From JAGDMS01 sp050015455 (lineage in GTDB: Bacteria; Desulfobacterota; Binatia; HRBIN30), in the NCBI GenBank assembly GCA_050015455.1, contig JBEKBJ010000182.1, positions 1 through 5,740 of the forward strand: DNA of 5,740 nt, read 5' to 3'. Below, piece by piece: positions 1-4,661 of this stretch. Position numbers and translations under genes: made by a program. The notes beneath the pieces were generated by a model. It was not told where the DNA came from. It did not search any database and saw nothing but the letters and a program-made list of their open reading frames with translations. The number at the start of each line of letters is the position of its first letter. The stretch's first letter is position 1.

Positions 1-118
1 GGAGTGTTTCAGTGAGATTCGTTGCCTCCTCTCCCCGCTCCGACTGCTTCCGGCTGGAGCGACCAGTTGCCGGGTGGGATTCGCACCCACTGGAACCCGC
101 CGTCTTTGCACGGCACAC
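1..118 (-). ncRNA. Structured RNA-like block, possible 5' end of a group II intron (partial)
   Basis: Read on the minus strand, the segment starts with GTGTG (118 to 114), which fits the GUGYG 5' consensus of group II introns. It continues as a chain of hairpins: GCCGT/ACGGC (113-98), GTGGG/CCCAC around a 7-nt loop (about 91-75) inside a CCA/TGG pair, GCTCC/GGAGC (about 60-37), and more toward base 1, where it leaves the window. No protein-coding signal explains this structure. Group IIC-attC introns are known to enter integron attC sites in the orientation opposite to the cassettes, which would suit a minus-strand intron here. The intron identity is inference; the hairpins are seen. The central hairpin also resembles a tRNA T-arm, but no cloverleaf can be drawn. 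Confidence 0.33.
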
Positions 119-220
119 TGTCACATGAGTTCTAGAACGGATTGTGAGTTGGGACCCCCGGGACGATGGTACTATCGGTACGTTTCGCATCCGGTTTGTG
201 GACGGCGTACAGGTCCGGAG

Positions 221-237
221 CGGGGGTCAGCCCCTGA
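221..237. repeat. REP-like GGGG-TCAG-CCCC hairpin
   Basis: A short palindrome with GGGG (223-226), a TCAG loop and CCCC (231-234) lies about 35 bases before the RAYT-like remnant. RAYT genes (REP-associated tyrosine transposases) are commonly flanked by GGGGTC-type palindromes, so it may be a leftover REP. It is short and could be chance. Confidence 0.3.
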
Positions 238-270
238 ACTAAGACTTTCGCCAAGTACCATACCGTCGTC

Positions 271-447
271 GCACGGCCCGGCCGTTGCGAGTGCAGCTAC
301 TACGTCATGGTGCAGGGCAACGAGCGCGAGCCGATCTTCCGCGATGAGCGAGATCGCCGCCGCAGGTCCGGAAGTCCGTCAGCCAGTACCTGTCTGCCGG
401 CTCGCAGGCACCCAGCGCCTTGCCAATCAGCAACCGCCGCCTGCCTC
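271..447 (+). pseudogene. RAYT/IS91 chimeric transposase remnant, copy 1
   Basis: In the frame starting at base 271 the sequence reads ARPGRCECSYYVMVQGNERE and then PIFRDERDRRR, the degraded N-terminus of a RAYT/IS200-like Y1 transposase (family pattern: ARPLRI...YHV..RGNER..IFRD..DR). After a frame change it resembles the C-terminal part of an IS91-family Y2 transposase: bases 422-443 encode PISNRRL, matching the family motif RVAISNRRL. Catalytic HUH and Tyr motifs are absent and the frame is broken, so nothing functional is encoded. Bases 315-443 are about 85% identical by eye to 4239-4366, including the join between the two transposase families. The remnant runs into the tandem repeats at 468. 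Confidence 0.62.
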
Positions 448-467
448 TCGCCGGCCATGGCAGTCCG

Positions 468-564
468 CTTCAGTCTGGCCGAACCGGATATGGTCACCTT
501 GGCCGGACTCCCACGCGGTCACTTTGGCCGAACTGCCCGCGGTTACCTCTGCCGAACTACACAT
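468..564 (+). repeat. Four degenerate 24-25 bp tandem repeats, IS21-family-end-like
   Basis: Units lie at 468-491, 492-516, 517-540 and 541-564. The shared core is GGTCACCTTGGCCGAAC, clearest in unit 2 (GGTCACTTTGGCCGAAC), with units 0 and 3 more diverged. Some IS21-family elements carry several short repeats of this kind near their ends as transposase-binding sites, and GGTCA-YTTGGCCGAA resembles such repeats. No istA or istB sequence is present, so this would be an orphan terminus, perhaps ending near TGTCA at 565-569. The repeats are directly visible; the family assignment is from memory. Confidence 0.55.
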
Positions 565-589
565 TGTCAATTAGCCCGGTCTGTGACAT

Positions 590-638
590 CTAGGCGACGG
601 CTAAGAACGCGCCGCGCCTGAGCGGCAAGGCGTTCAAC
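590..638 (+). other. Partial or degenerate integron attC site
   Basis: The 3' half, from about 604, matches the 3' half of the well-formed attC at 5300-5367: both contain CTGA-CGGCAAG-CGTT, here followed by GTTCAAC (632-638) as a variant R' core. A hairpin is visible: CTAGGCG (590-596) pairs with CGCCTGAG (615-622), leaving one unpaired G as in true attC hairpins, and CGGC (598-601) pairs with GCCG (611-614). The matching R'' half cannot be found; the IS21-like repeats end just upstream and may have replaced it. It would set the start of the tumE/tumA cassette at 633. Confidence 0.5.
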
Positions 639-663
639 CCCCACGGCACGCCGGCGCCCATTC

Positions 664-936
664 GTGCGTGTCGTGCTCGCCCCGGATGCTTTCGCCGAAG
701 TGACGGTATGGCGCGTGGCGCAGCCGGTGGCGCCCTCCGTGCACGCATTCAAATATCGGCTCGCCTACGTGGTGGCGGGCGAGTGCGTGCTGCGTTACGA
801 TAACGAACGCGGCCAAGGTGATCACCGGCACTTCGGCAGGGTGACGACACCTTACGTCTTTTCAACGCCCGATCAACTGATGGCCGACTTCAACGCTGAC
901 ATCGCGAGGTGGAATGATGAACATGGTCGTTCTTGA
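664..936 (+). CDS. tumE: TumE-family toxin (DUF6516)
   Basis: This 90-residue protein matches the TumE toxin family (DUF6516) across almost its whole length. Family hallmarks are FAEVTVWRV (10-18), HAFKYRL (27-33), RYDNERGQGDHRH (44-56), PYVFS (63-67) and QLMADF (71-76). TumE proteins are small, probably RNA-acting toxins neutralised by the DNA-binding TumA antitoxin encoded just downstream; the toxin-first order seen here is typical. No ATG exists for this frame: it opens after the TGA at 619-621 and the first usual start is GTG 664, which has no Shine-Dalgarno. Family members normally carry about ten more N-terminal residues, and the in-frame stretch before 664 (ARRRPFVRVV) looks like that region, so the native start may have been lost at the cassette junction. 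Toxin activity is therefore uncertain. The 3' end overlaps tumA. Confidence 0.82.
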   Translation: MRVVLAPDAFAEVTVWRVAQPVAPSVHAFKYRLAYVVAGECVLRYDNERGQGDHRHFGRVTTPYVFSTPDQLMADFNADIARWNDEHGRS

Positions 937-1264
937 GGTACGGTCTCTCGCCCAGACGCTCGCTGACGCGTCGCGGGTGATGAAGACAGGCCGCGGCGAG
1001 CGCGAGGCACACATCGCCTTCGCCACGCCCGAGCTGCTTTGGCAGGTGCTGACCGCCAAACGCTGGGAGCTCCTCAAGACCCTGTGCGGCGCAGGGCGGG
1101 TGTCGATCCGCGAGGCAGCGCGGCGCGTCGGGCGCGATGTAAAGGCCGTGCACGCCGATGTGAAGGCGCTGCTAGATGCCGGCTTACTCAATCGTACCGC
1201 GGAGGGTGGCGTCGAGTTCCCGTTCCAAGCCATAAAGGTCGAGTTCGTGCTGAAGGCGGCATAG
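917..1264 (+). CDS. tumA: TumA-like winged-HTH antitoxin (HVO_A0114 type)
   Basis: About 115 residues. The C-terminal half, roughly residues 50-110, is a winged helix-turn-helix: WELLKTLCGAG, SIREAARRVGRDVKAVHADV as the recognition region, then ALLDAGLLNR and a wing. This matches HVO_A0114-type regulators paired with TumE toxins. It should bind and neutralise TumE and repress the operon. The N-terminal segment (LEVRSLAQTLADASRVMK) probably contacts the toxin. GAGG at 906-909 sits 7 nt before ATG 917; ATG 914 and ATG 923 are alternatives. The start lies inside tumE, whose stop ends at 936, giving about 20 nt of overlap and likely translational coupling. The TAG stop (1262-1264) also begins the following attC-like palindrome. 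Confidence 0.82.
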   Translation: MNMVVLEVRSLAQTLADASRVMKTGRGEREAHIAFATPELLWQVLTAKRWELLKTLCGAGRVSIREAARRVGRDVKAVHADVKALLDAGLLNRTAEGGVEFPFQAIKVEFVLKAA

Positions 1265-1376
1265 CCAATCGATGCATCAAGTGCCGGACCTCACGGTGCA
1301 GCCGGCCGCGGAGTGCGCGATGCACGCGCGGCGCGTCCGTCGGGCCGGATGACCGAAAGACCCTTTAACGTTCGGC
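1263..1376 (+). other. attC-like site with shared 70-bp block, copy 1
   Basis: The core is a hairpin series CGGAC/GTCCG-type, GCGCG-ATGCA-CGCGC (1315-1329) and CCGGCC/GGCCGG (1302-1307/1343-1348). It is followed by CCCTTTAACGTT and the variant R' core GTTCGGC (1370-1376). A poor R'' candidate (AGCCAAT, 1263-1269) overlaps the tumA stop. Bases 1302-1372 are nearly identical to 4553-4623 while the 5' flanks differ, as expected of attC sites of related origin. A two-gene unit with an antitoxin-type arrangement follows each copy. Confidence 0.55.
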
Positions 1377-1441
1377 GGCAGAGAATCGGGGGAGGTTGGC
1401 AAGCGAAGATCGAAGGGATGCACCGATCGCGGGGGCTGGGC

Positions 1442-1469
1442 TTGCGATCAAGGTTCGAGGGTGTATAGT
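1442..1469 (+). promoter_or_regulatory. Sigma70-type promoter giving a near-leaderless antitoxin mRNA
   Basis: TTGCGA (1442-1447) and TATAGT (1464-1469) are separated by 16 bp. Only 7 nt lie between the -10 box and ATG 1477, so transcription should begin at or next to the start codon. No properly spaced Shine-Dalgarno exists. A private promoter suits a toxin-antitoxin unit that must be expressed wherever its cassette sits in the array. Confidence 0.55.
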
Positions 1470-1476
1470 TAGGCGT

Positions 1477-1725
1477 ATGCCACGCATGCAGGTGTACCTT
1501 CCCGACGATCTGTATGAGCTGCTGAAAGCACGCGATCTGCCAGCATCGGAGCTGTTGCAGAAAGCCGTGCGGGCAGAAGTGCGCCGGCTGGACCTACTCG
1601 CTGAAACCGAGCGCTACGTGGCGGATTTGGTTGCAGAGGTAGGGCCGCCGACGGCGGGGCAACGTGCACGCGCCTTGGTCGTCGCGCAGCGGCTCACGCG
1701 ACGACCAAGGCGCAAGGTAAGCTGA
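1477..1725 (+). CDS. vapB: Ribbon-helix-helix antitoxin (VapB-like)
   Basis: An 82-residue protein. The N-terminus MPRMQVYLPDDLYELLK is a ribbon-helix-helix strand and first helix, followed by LPASELLQKAVRAEVRR (21-37) as the second helix. RHH antitoxins bind operator DNA as dimers through the N-terminal strand and wrap the toxin with the C-terminal part, here an acidic-to-basic tail (residues 41-82). It is paired with a PIN toxin 4 nt downstream, as in VapBC operons. ATG 1477 is preferred over upstream in-frame starts because the RHH motif begins there and a promoter ends 7 nt before. The close resemblance to actinobacterial VapB/PIN pairs is from memory. A 17-bp inverted repeat lies inside the last third of the gene and encodes the ALVVAQRLTRRPRRK tail. 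Confidence 0.82.
   Translation: MPRMQVYLPDDLYELLKARDLPASELLQKAVRAEVRRLDLLAETERYVADLVAEVGPPTAGQRARALVVAQRLTRRPRRKVS
1670..1713 (+). promoter_or_regulatory. Perfect 17-bp inverted repeat (mRNA hairpin) before the toxin start
   Basis: GCGCCTTGGTCGTCGCG (1670-1686) and CGCGACGACCAAGGCGC (1697-1713) are exact reverse complements with a 10-nt loop. The hairpin would be very stable in mRNA, has no following U-tract, and ends directly before AAGG (1714-1717), the only Shine-Dalgarno candidate for the toxin GTG at 1730. It lies within antitoxin coding sequence. A role in lowering or coupling toxin translation, or in mRNA processing, is inference; the repeat itself is exact. Confidence 0.75.
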
Positions 1726-1729
1726 CGTC

Positions 1730-2110
1730 GTGCTGGTCCTGGACTCTGGCGGGGTCAGCCGTCTGGCCGAGCGCTCGCGGCAAGCAGCTGCGCTACTCCT
1801 CGCTTTTCGAGAGCTGGACCTGTGGCCGCCCCTTGTTCCCTCAGTCGTACTTGTGGAGTGTTTGCAGGGTCACGCGGGTCGCGACGCGCTCACAAACCGC
1901 TTTCTGAGAACCTGCGATATCGTGGAGGTGATCCCCGAGGCGCTCGCGCGGCGGGCTGCGCTACTGCGCAGGCAAGCCCATCGAGGCTCCGCCGTCGATG
2001 CCATCGTGGTGGCGCTCGCGGAGCCTGGCGGAACCGTACTGACATCTGATCTTGGCGATCTCGACACGCTCGCTGGACACGCGGATGACGTCACGGTGGA
2101 GCGCGTATAG
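1730..2110 (+). CDS. vapC: PIN-domain ribonuclease toxin (VapC-like)
   Basis: A 126-residue PIN-fold protein with the four acidic positions expected of a metal-dependent RNase: D5 in LVLDSGGVSRL, E43 in VVLVECLQG, D90 in GSAVDAIVVALA, and D107 (with D110) in VLTSDLGDLDTLA. VapC toxins cut tRNA or rRNA and are held inactive by the antitoxin. The length is normal and no catalytic residue is missing, so the toxin looks intact. The start is GTG at 1730, 4 nt after the antitoxin stop. Its only Shine-Dalgarno candidate, AAGG, is 12 nt away and abuts the 17-bp hairpin, predicting weak translation compared with the antitoxin. The target RNA cannot be told from the sequence. Confidence 0.87.
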   Translation: MLVLDSGGVSRLAERSRQAAALLLAFRELDLWPPLVPSVVLVECLQGHAGRDALTNRFLRTCDIVEVIPEALARRAALLRRQAHRGSAVDAIVVALAEPGGTVLTSDLGDLDTLAGHADDVTVERV

Positions 2111-2130
2111 GCTCATGCTTGCCGGTGGCG

Positions 2131-2195
2131 AGCGGAACAGGAGCCATGCACTTGCCGTGCACAAAGACGCGCGCAAGTGACGGCTGGCGTTCGCT
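2131..2195 (+). other. attC recombination site (65 bp)
   Basis: A classic attC layout is visible: AGCGGAAC (2131-2138) pairs with GTTCGCT (2189-2195) leaving one unpaired G; AGCC (2142-2145) pairs with GGCT (2182-2185); CACTTGC (2149-2155) pairs with GCAAGTG (2173-2179); small unpaired spacers separate the stems. The R' core GTTCGCT departs from strict GTTRRRY by a C at position 4, as do several sites here. It begins 20 nt after the PIN toxin stop. Confidence 0.68.
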
Positions 2196-2853
2196 GGCGA
2201 GGTTCTACCATGTCATCCTCCAGTATCTACCCACTCGCTGGTGGCTGCGACTGCGGGTACATCCGCTACCAGCTGGAGTGTCCGCCGTTGTTCGTCCACT
2301 GCTGCCACTGTCGCTGGTGTCAGCGCGAGACTGGCGCCTCCTTCGCGCTGAACGCGCTGATCGAGGCCGACCGTGTCACGCAGCTCGGCGCCGAGCCAGA
2401 AGTCGTTAACACGCCCTCTGAGAGTGGCAAGGGCCAGAAGATCGCCCGTTGCCCCAAGTGCCGCATCGCCGTCTGGAGCAACTACGCGGGTGCGGGGCCA
2501 TCGCTCCGGTTTGTCCGCGCCGGCACCCTCGATGAACCGGACCACCTGCCACCTGACATACACATCTTCACTGCGTCCAAACAGCCCTGGGTCGTTCTGC
2601 CGCCAGGTACGCCGGCAGTGCTCGAGTACTACGATCGCAAGCAATACTGGCCAGCTGAGAGCCTGGCGCGTAGGGAGGCGCTGTTGCTAAAGATCGCCGC
2701 CCAACAGTCCCATGCGCAACAGTAGCGAACCTAACCCGTCCAGCGGAGGGACGTCCGCTCTGATCTTGCTCACTCAAGTTCGAGAAGTTCGATTCCTCGA
2801 ACGCGACCAAGAGTGATCAGGAGCACGTGGCACGGTTGTTTCCACCGTCCTGG
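2190..2853 (+). mobile_element. Gene cassette 3: GFA-family protein
   Basis: The cassette start 7-mer GTTCGCT (2189-2195) is the exact reverse complement of AGCGAAC (2724-2730), which opens the palindrome at the 3' end of the unit. This is what a circular cassette with a matched attC would show. It carries a single ORF with a 20-nt leader. Confidence 0.62.
2210..2725 (+). CDS. GFA/CENP-V-type zinc-binding protein
   Basis: A 171-residue protein of the Gfa (glutathione-dependent formaldehyde-activating enzyme)/CENP-V fold. It has the two cysteine sets of the family: GGCDCG (C13, C15) with RCPKC (C81, C84), which in Gfa hold the structural zinc, and HCCHCRWCQRETGASF (C32, C34, C37), which in Gfa holds the labile zinc where glutathione chemistry occurs. 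The C-terminal DIHIFTASKQPWVV segment is also typical. Most family members are not shown to act on formaldehyde, so the substrate is unknown. ATG 2210 is chosen because GAGG (2199-2202) sits 7 nt upstream and the fold begins there. The protein is soluble, with no signal peptide. GFA proteins are plausible cassette cargo, and this gene sits between two attC sites. Confidence 0.87.
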   Translation: MSSSSIYPLAGGCDCGYIRYQLECPPLFVHCCHCRWCQRETGASFALNALIEADRVTQLGAEPEVVNTPSESGKGQKIARCPKCRIAVWSNYAGAGPSLRFVRAGTLDEPDHLPPDIHIFTASKQPWVVLPPGTPAVLEYYDRKQYWPAESLARREALLLKIAAQQSHAQQ

Positions 2854-2859
2854 TTCAAC
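2724..2859 (+). other. Long attC-like imperfect palindrome (136 bp)
   Basis: R'' AGCGAAC (2724-2730) overlaps the GFA stop codon. Inner stems are AGCGGA/TCCGCT (2742-2747/2754-2759), CTGAT/ATCAG (2760-2764/2816-2820), CACTC/GAGTG (2771-2775/2811-2815) and GTTCGAG/CTCGAAC (2778-2784/2796-2802). The R' core would be GTTCAAC (2853-2859), the same 7-mer as at 632-638. The site is long for an attC but within the known range. The outer arms pair poorly, so the exact 3' limit is uncertain. Confidence 0.5.
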
Positions 2860-2860
2860 C

Positions 2861-4033
2861 ATGATCGCACTGCCGGAATATCTACAGACGCTGGTCCATC
2901 GCTTTGACGCGAGCGCGTTCGATGCGCCGCAGGGTCAGGCACGGATCCGGCTGAGCGCTGCGGACGATGGGCAGTGGGACGTGCTCGCCGATAACGACGG
3001 GGCGCGGGTCACGGCCGCCGATGCGCGCTCAGCCCCCGACGCGGCCCTCACTGCCGATCGCGCCACCTGGGATCATATTGCCAAGGACCTGCGTGGTGGC
3101 ATGGATGCCTATCGCGCCGGCCGGCTTGTCATTCGTCACAATCTCAACCTTGGGGTTGGGTTCCTTGCCGCGACGAGCGGTGCCACGGGTGACGCGCGGC
3201 TGCGCTTTCGGCGCATCGAGACGGCGTCAGGCAAGCTGTCGATTCTCTCCGCCGGCAGCGGCGAACAGGTCCTCATGATCCACGGCCTCGGAGCAACCAA
3301 GGGGTCCTTCCTTCCTACGGTCGCCGCGCTGGCAGGGTCGTTCCGCACGATCGCGCTGGACCTGCCCGGATTCGGCGACTCCGATAAGCCGTTGGGCGCC
3401 GTCTACGACGCACAGTTCTTCGCGCGCGCCGTCGCGGACTTGATGGATGCGCTTGGGCTGCGTCGGGCGCATCTGATTGGGAACAGCTTGGGGGGCCGGG
3501 TCGCGATCGAGTTGGGCCTGCGCTATGCCGAGCGCGTCGGACGGCTGGCGCTGCTGGCACCGTCGCTGGCCTGGCGACGCGAGCGCCCATGGGCACCGTT
3601 GGTTCGACTGCTACGCCCGGAGCTCGGGCTGCTCCAGATCACCCCGCGATGGCTTGTCGAGGCGGTCGTTCATCGGATCATTCCCGTCGCCGGAAGCACC
3701 TGGGTTCAGGCAGGGGTGGACGAGTTCTTGCGAGCCTATCTTACCCCGCGGGGGCGTGCGGCATTCTACGCGGCGGCGCGTCAGATCTACCTGGAGGAGC
3801 CACATGGCGCGCAGGGCTTCTGGACACGTCTCGCAACTCTCACCCCCTTGTCCCTCTTCATCTGGGGTAAGCGGGACTCCCTCGTTCCTGTCGCGTTTGC
3901 CGCGCACGTCAAACGCACACTGCCTTCCGCTCGCCATCTCAAGCTTGACTGCGGCCACGTGCCCCAGCTTGAACGGCCCGCGGAGACCCATGCGGCAATC
4001 GCTGCCTTCTTGAAAGAAGAAGCCGGTGGATGA
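2861..4033 (+). CDS. Alpha/beta hydrolase with N-terminal SCP2-like domain
   Basis: A 390-residue protein with two parts. Residues 1-105 look like an SCP2 sterol/lipid-binding domain (LPEYLQTLVHRFD, ADRATWDHIAKDLRGGMDAY, LNLGVGFLAATS). Residues 115-388 form an alpha/beta-hydrolase: oxyanion motif HGLG (141-144), DLPGFGDSD (167-175), nucleophile elbow GNSLGG with S209, acid D339 in WGKRDSLVP, and H366 in CGHVPQLERP, a complete triad. It is probably a cytosolic ester hydrolase of lipidic substrates; the substrate is unknown. ATG 2861 suits the domain start, while GTG 2813 would add 16 residues lying in the palindrome. No Shine-Dalgarno precedes 2861, which is only 7 nt after the inferred cassette boundary. 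No clear attC follows the gene. Confidence 0.86.
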   Translation: MIALPEYLQTLVHRFDASAFDAPQGQARIRLSAADDGQWDVLADNDGARVTAADARSAPDAALTADRATWDHIAKDLRGGMDAYRAGRLVIRHNLNLGVGFLAATSGATGDARLRFRRIETASGKLSILSAGSGEQVLMIHGLGATKGSFLPTVAALAGSFRTIALDLPGFGDSDKPLGAVYDAQFFARAVADLMDALGLRRAHLIGNSLGGRVAIELGLRYAERVGRLALLAPSLAWRRERPWAPLVRLLRPELGLLQITPRWLVEAVVHRIIPVAGSTWVQAGVDEFLRAYLTPRGRAAFYAAARQIYLEEPHGAQGFWTRLATLTPLSLFIWGKRDSLVPVAFAAHVKRTLPSARHLKLDCGHVPQLERPAETHAAIAAFLKEEAGG

Positions 4034-4194
4034 AGTCGCTGCTGCCCAATGAGAACCACGGCTGGCGTCGCCTCGGTGATCGCCTAGTTCAGCAGCTCGC
4101 TGCTCGGGGTGCAGCCCTTCTCGCTTGATAAATTGCAGTCGCGCTGCGAACGCGTGGGGCTGCGCGATGTGGACTGCCATCACACCCGGCGTGC
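4034..4194. other. Non-coding spacer, nothing recognised
   Basis: No convincing ORF, promoter or RNA gene on either strand. The one visible feature is an inverted repeat GCTGCTG (4038-4044)/CAGCAGC (4090-4096) next to GTTCAGC (4087-4093), possibly the ruins of the hydrolase gene's attC, but the inner arms do not pair. Confidence 0.4.
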
Positions 4195-4440
4195 ATGGCT
4201 GATCGGTTCTCTGGCGCGTTCCACCACGTCGCCGCGCGGGGCGACGAGCGCAAGCCGATCTTCCGCGATGAGCGCGATGGCCCGGCGCAGGTCCGAAAGT
4301 ACCTCAGCCAGTGCATGTCTGCCGAGGCGCAGGCACGCAGCGCGTGGCGATCAGCAACCGCCGCCTGTGCTTTGTCGGTGCTGGGGAGGTCCGTTTCACC
4401 TACCGCGACAAGCCCCCCACGGCCCCCTTGCCTGCCAACC
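4195..4440 (+). pseudogene. RAYT/IS91 chimeric transposase remnant, copy 2
   Basis: Bases 4195 onward encode MADRFSGAFHHVAARGDERK and then PIFRDERD, a recognisable RAYT/Y1-transposase N-terminus. The reading then passes to GPAQVRKYLSQC, which fits the IS91 pattern VLKYLARYTHR. After a frameshift, bases about 4340-4411 encode TQRVAISNRRLCFVGAGEV and RFTYRDK, the conserved IS91-family C-terminal region. Catalytic HUH and tyrosine segments of both families are missing, so this is a non-functional chimera. It is about 85% identical by eye to copy 1 (315-443) and keeps more of the IS91 part. Confidence 0.68.
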
Positions 4441-4522
4441 CTTAAACACGATACAAGTCCCATAGGTTTTAAACACCACCTGTGATAGTCAGCGGTTCAG
4501 TCCAACAGGGCTCGCGTGCCGA
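4441..4522. other. AT-richer spacer, no gene seen
   Basis: The spacer has a small imperfect palindrome around GGTTTTAAACACC (about 4466-4478). It may include the outer edge of the IS91-like remnant; no terminus can be defined. Confidence 0.3.
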
Positions 4523-4627
4523 AGCTACGGCGAAGGCAGGCCTTTCCGCCATCCGGCCGCGGAGTGCGCGATGCACGCGCGGCGCCTCCGTCGGGCCGGA
4601 TGCCGGAAAAACCCTTTAGCGTTAGCT
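4523..4627 (+). other. attC site, shared-block copy 2 (105 bp)
   Basis: A nearly continuous imperfect palindrome: AGCTA (4523-4527)/TAGCT (4623-4627), AAGG (4533-4536)/CCTT (4613-4616), TTTCCG (4543-4548)/CGGAAA (4604-4609), CATCCGGCC (4550-4558)/GGCCGGATG (4594-4602), CGGAG (4560-4564)/CTCCG (4586-4590), and GCGCG (4566-4570)/CGCGC (4576-4580) around ATGCA. The R' core is CGTTAGCT. Bases 4553-4623 repeat 1302-1372 almost exactly. Confidence 0.65.
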
Positions 4628-4643
4628 GCTGGCGCCGGATTCG

Positions 4644-4652
4644 TGGTAGGTT
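4644..4652 (+). promoter_or_regulatory. Possible extended -10 element
   Basis: TGGTAGGTT fits TGnTAnnnT, with TAGGTT at 4647-4652, and lies 9 nt before ATG 4662, implying a very short leader like that of the RHH antitoxin. No good -35 is seen. GGTAGG could instead serve as a weak ribosome-binding site for GTG 4656. Confidence 0.28.
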
Positions 4653-4661
4653 GATGTGAGC

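Larger units (their letters stand above)
633..1370 (+). mobile_element. Gene cassette 1: tumE-tumA
   Basis: Bounded by the G|TT of the partial attC at 632/633 and by the G|TT inside GTTCGGC at 1370/1371. It holds the TumE/TumA pair with a 31-nt leader and a terminal attC-like palindrome starting at the tumA stop codon. The boundaries are less certain than for the GFA and nucleotidyltransferase cassettes, because start 7-mer and R'' do not match exactly. Confidence 0.45.
1371..2189 (+). mobile_element. Gene cassette 2: RHH antitoxin and PIN toxin
   Basis: From the G|TT at 1370/1371 to the G|TT at 2189/2190. It contains a promoter, vapB-like and vapC-like genes, and a 65-bp attC. Its start 7-mer GTTCGGC matches the attC R'' (GCGGAAC, 2132-2138) with one mismatch. 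Confidence 0.55.

Noticed and set aside
166..261. 8-bp inverted repeat ATGGTACT (166-173)/AGTACCAT (254-261)
   Set aside because: Too short for its 80-bp spacing; no matching element ends.
74..574. Long ORFs on the + strand (74-574 and 307-621)
   Set aside because: They cross the transposase remnant and the tandem repeats, and their translations are low-complexity Arg/Ser/Pro-rich with no family resemblance beyond the short RAYT motif.
2147..2161. TGCAC-TTGCC-GTGCA mini-hairpin
   Set aside because: It competes with the better CACTTGC/GCAAGTG stem of the attC at 2131-2195.
2742..2759. AGCGGA/TCCGCT hairpin as a terminator for the GFA gene
   Set aside because: No U-rich tract follows, and the stem is nested in the larger palindrome.
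2778..2810. tRNA 3'-end look-alike (TTCGATT loop followed by ACCA)
   Set aside because: The T-stem does not pair properly and there is no anticodon arm. The pairing GTTCGAG/CTCGAAC is better explained as part of the attC-like palindrome.
4038..4096. GCTGCTG/CAGCAGC pair with GTTCAGC as an attC for the hydrolase gene
   Set aside because: Inner arms do not pair and no matching R'' is found; at most a ruin.
3611..4183. 190-codon minus-strand ORF, and others opposite the hydrolase and GFA genes (such as 2213-2644)
   Set aside because: They are antisense shadows of well-supported genes in GC-rich DNA, with no recognisable motifs.
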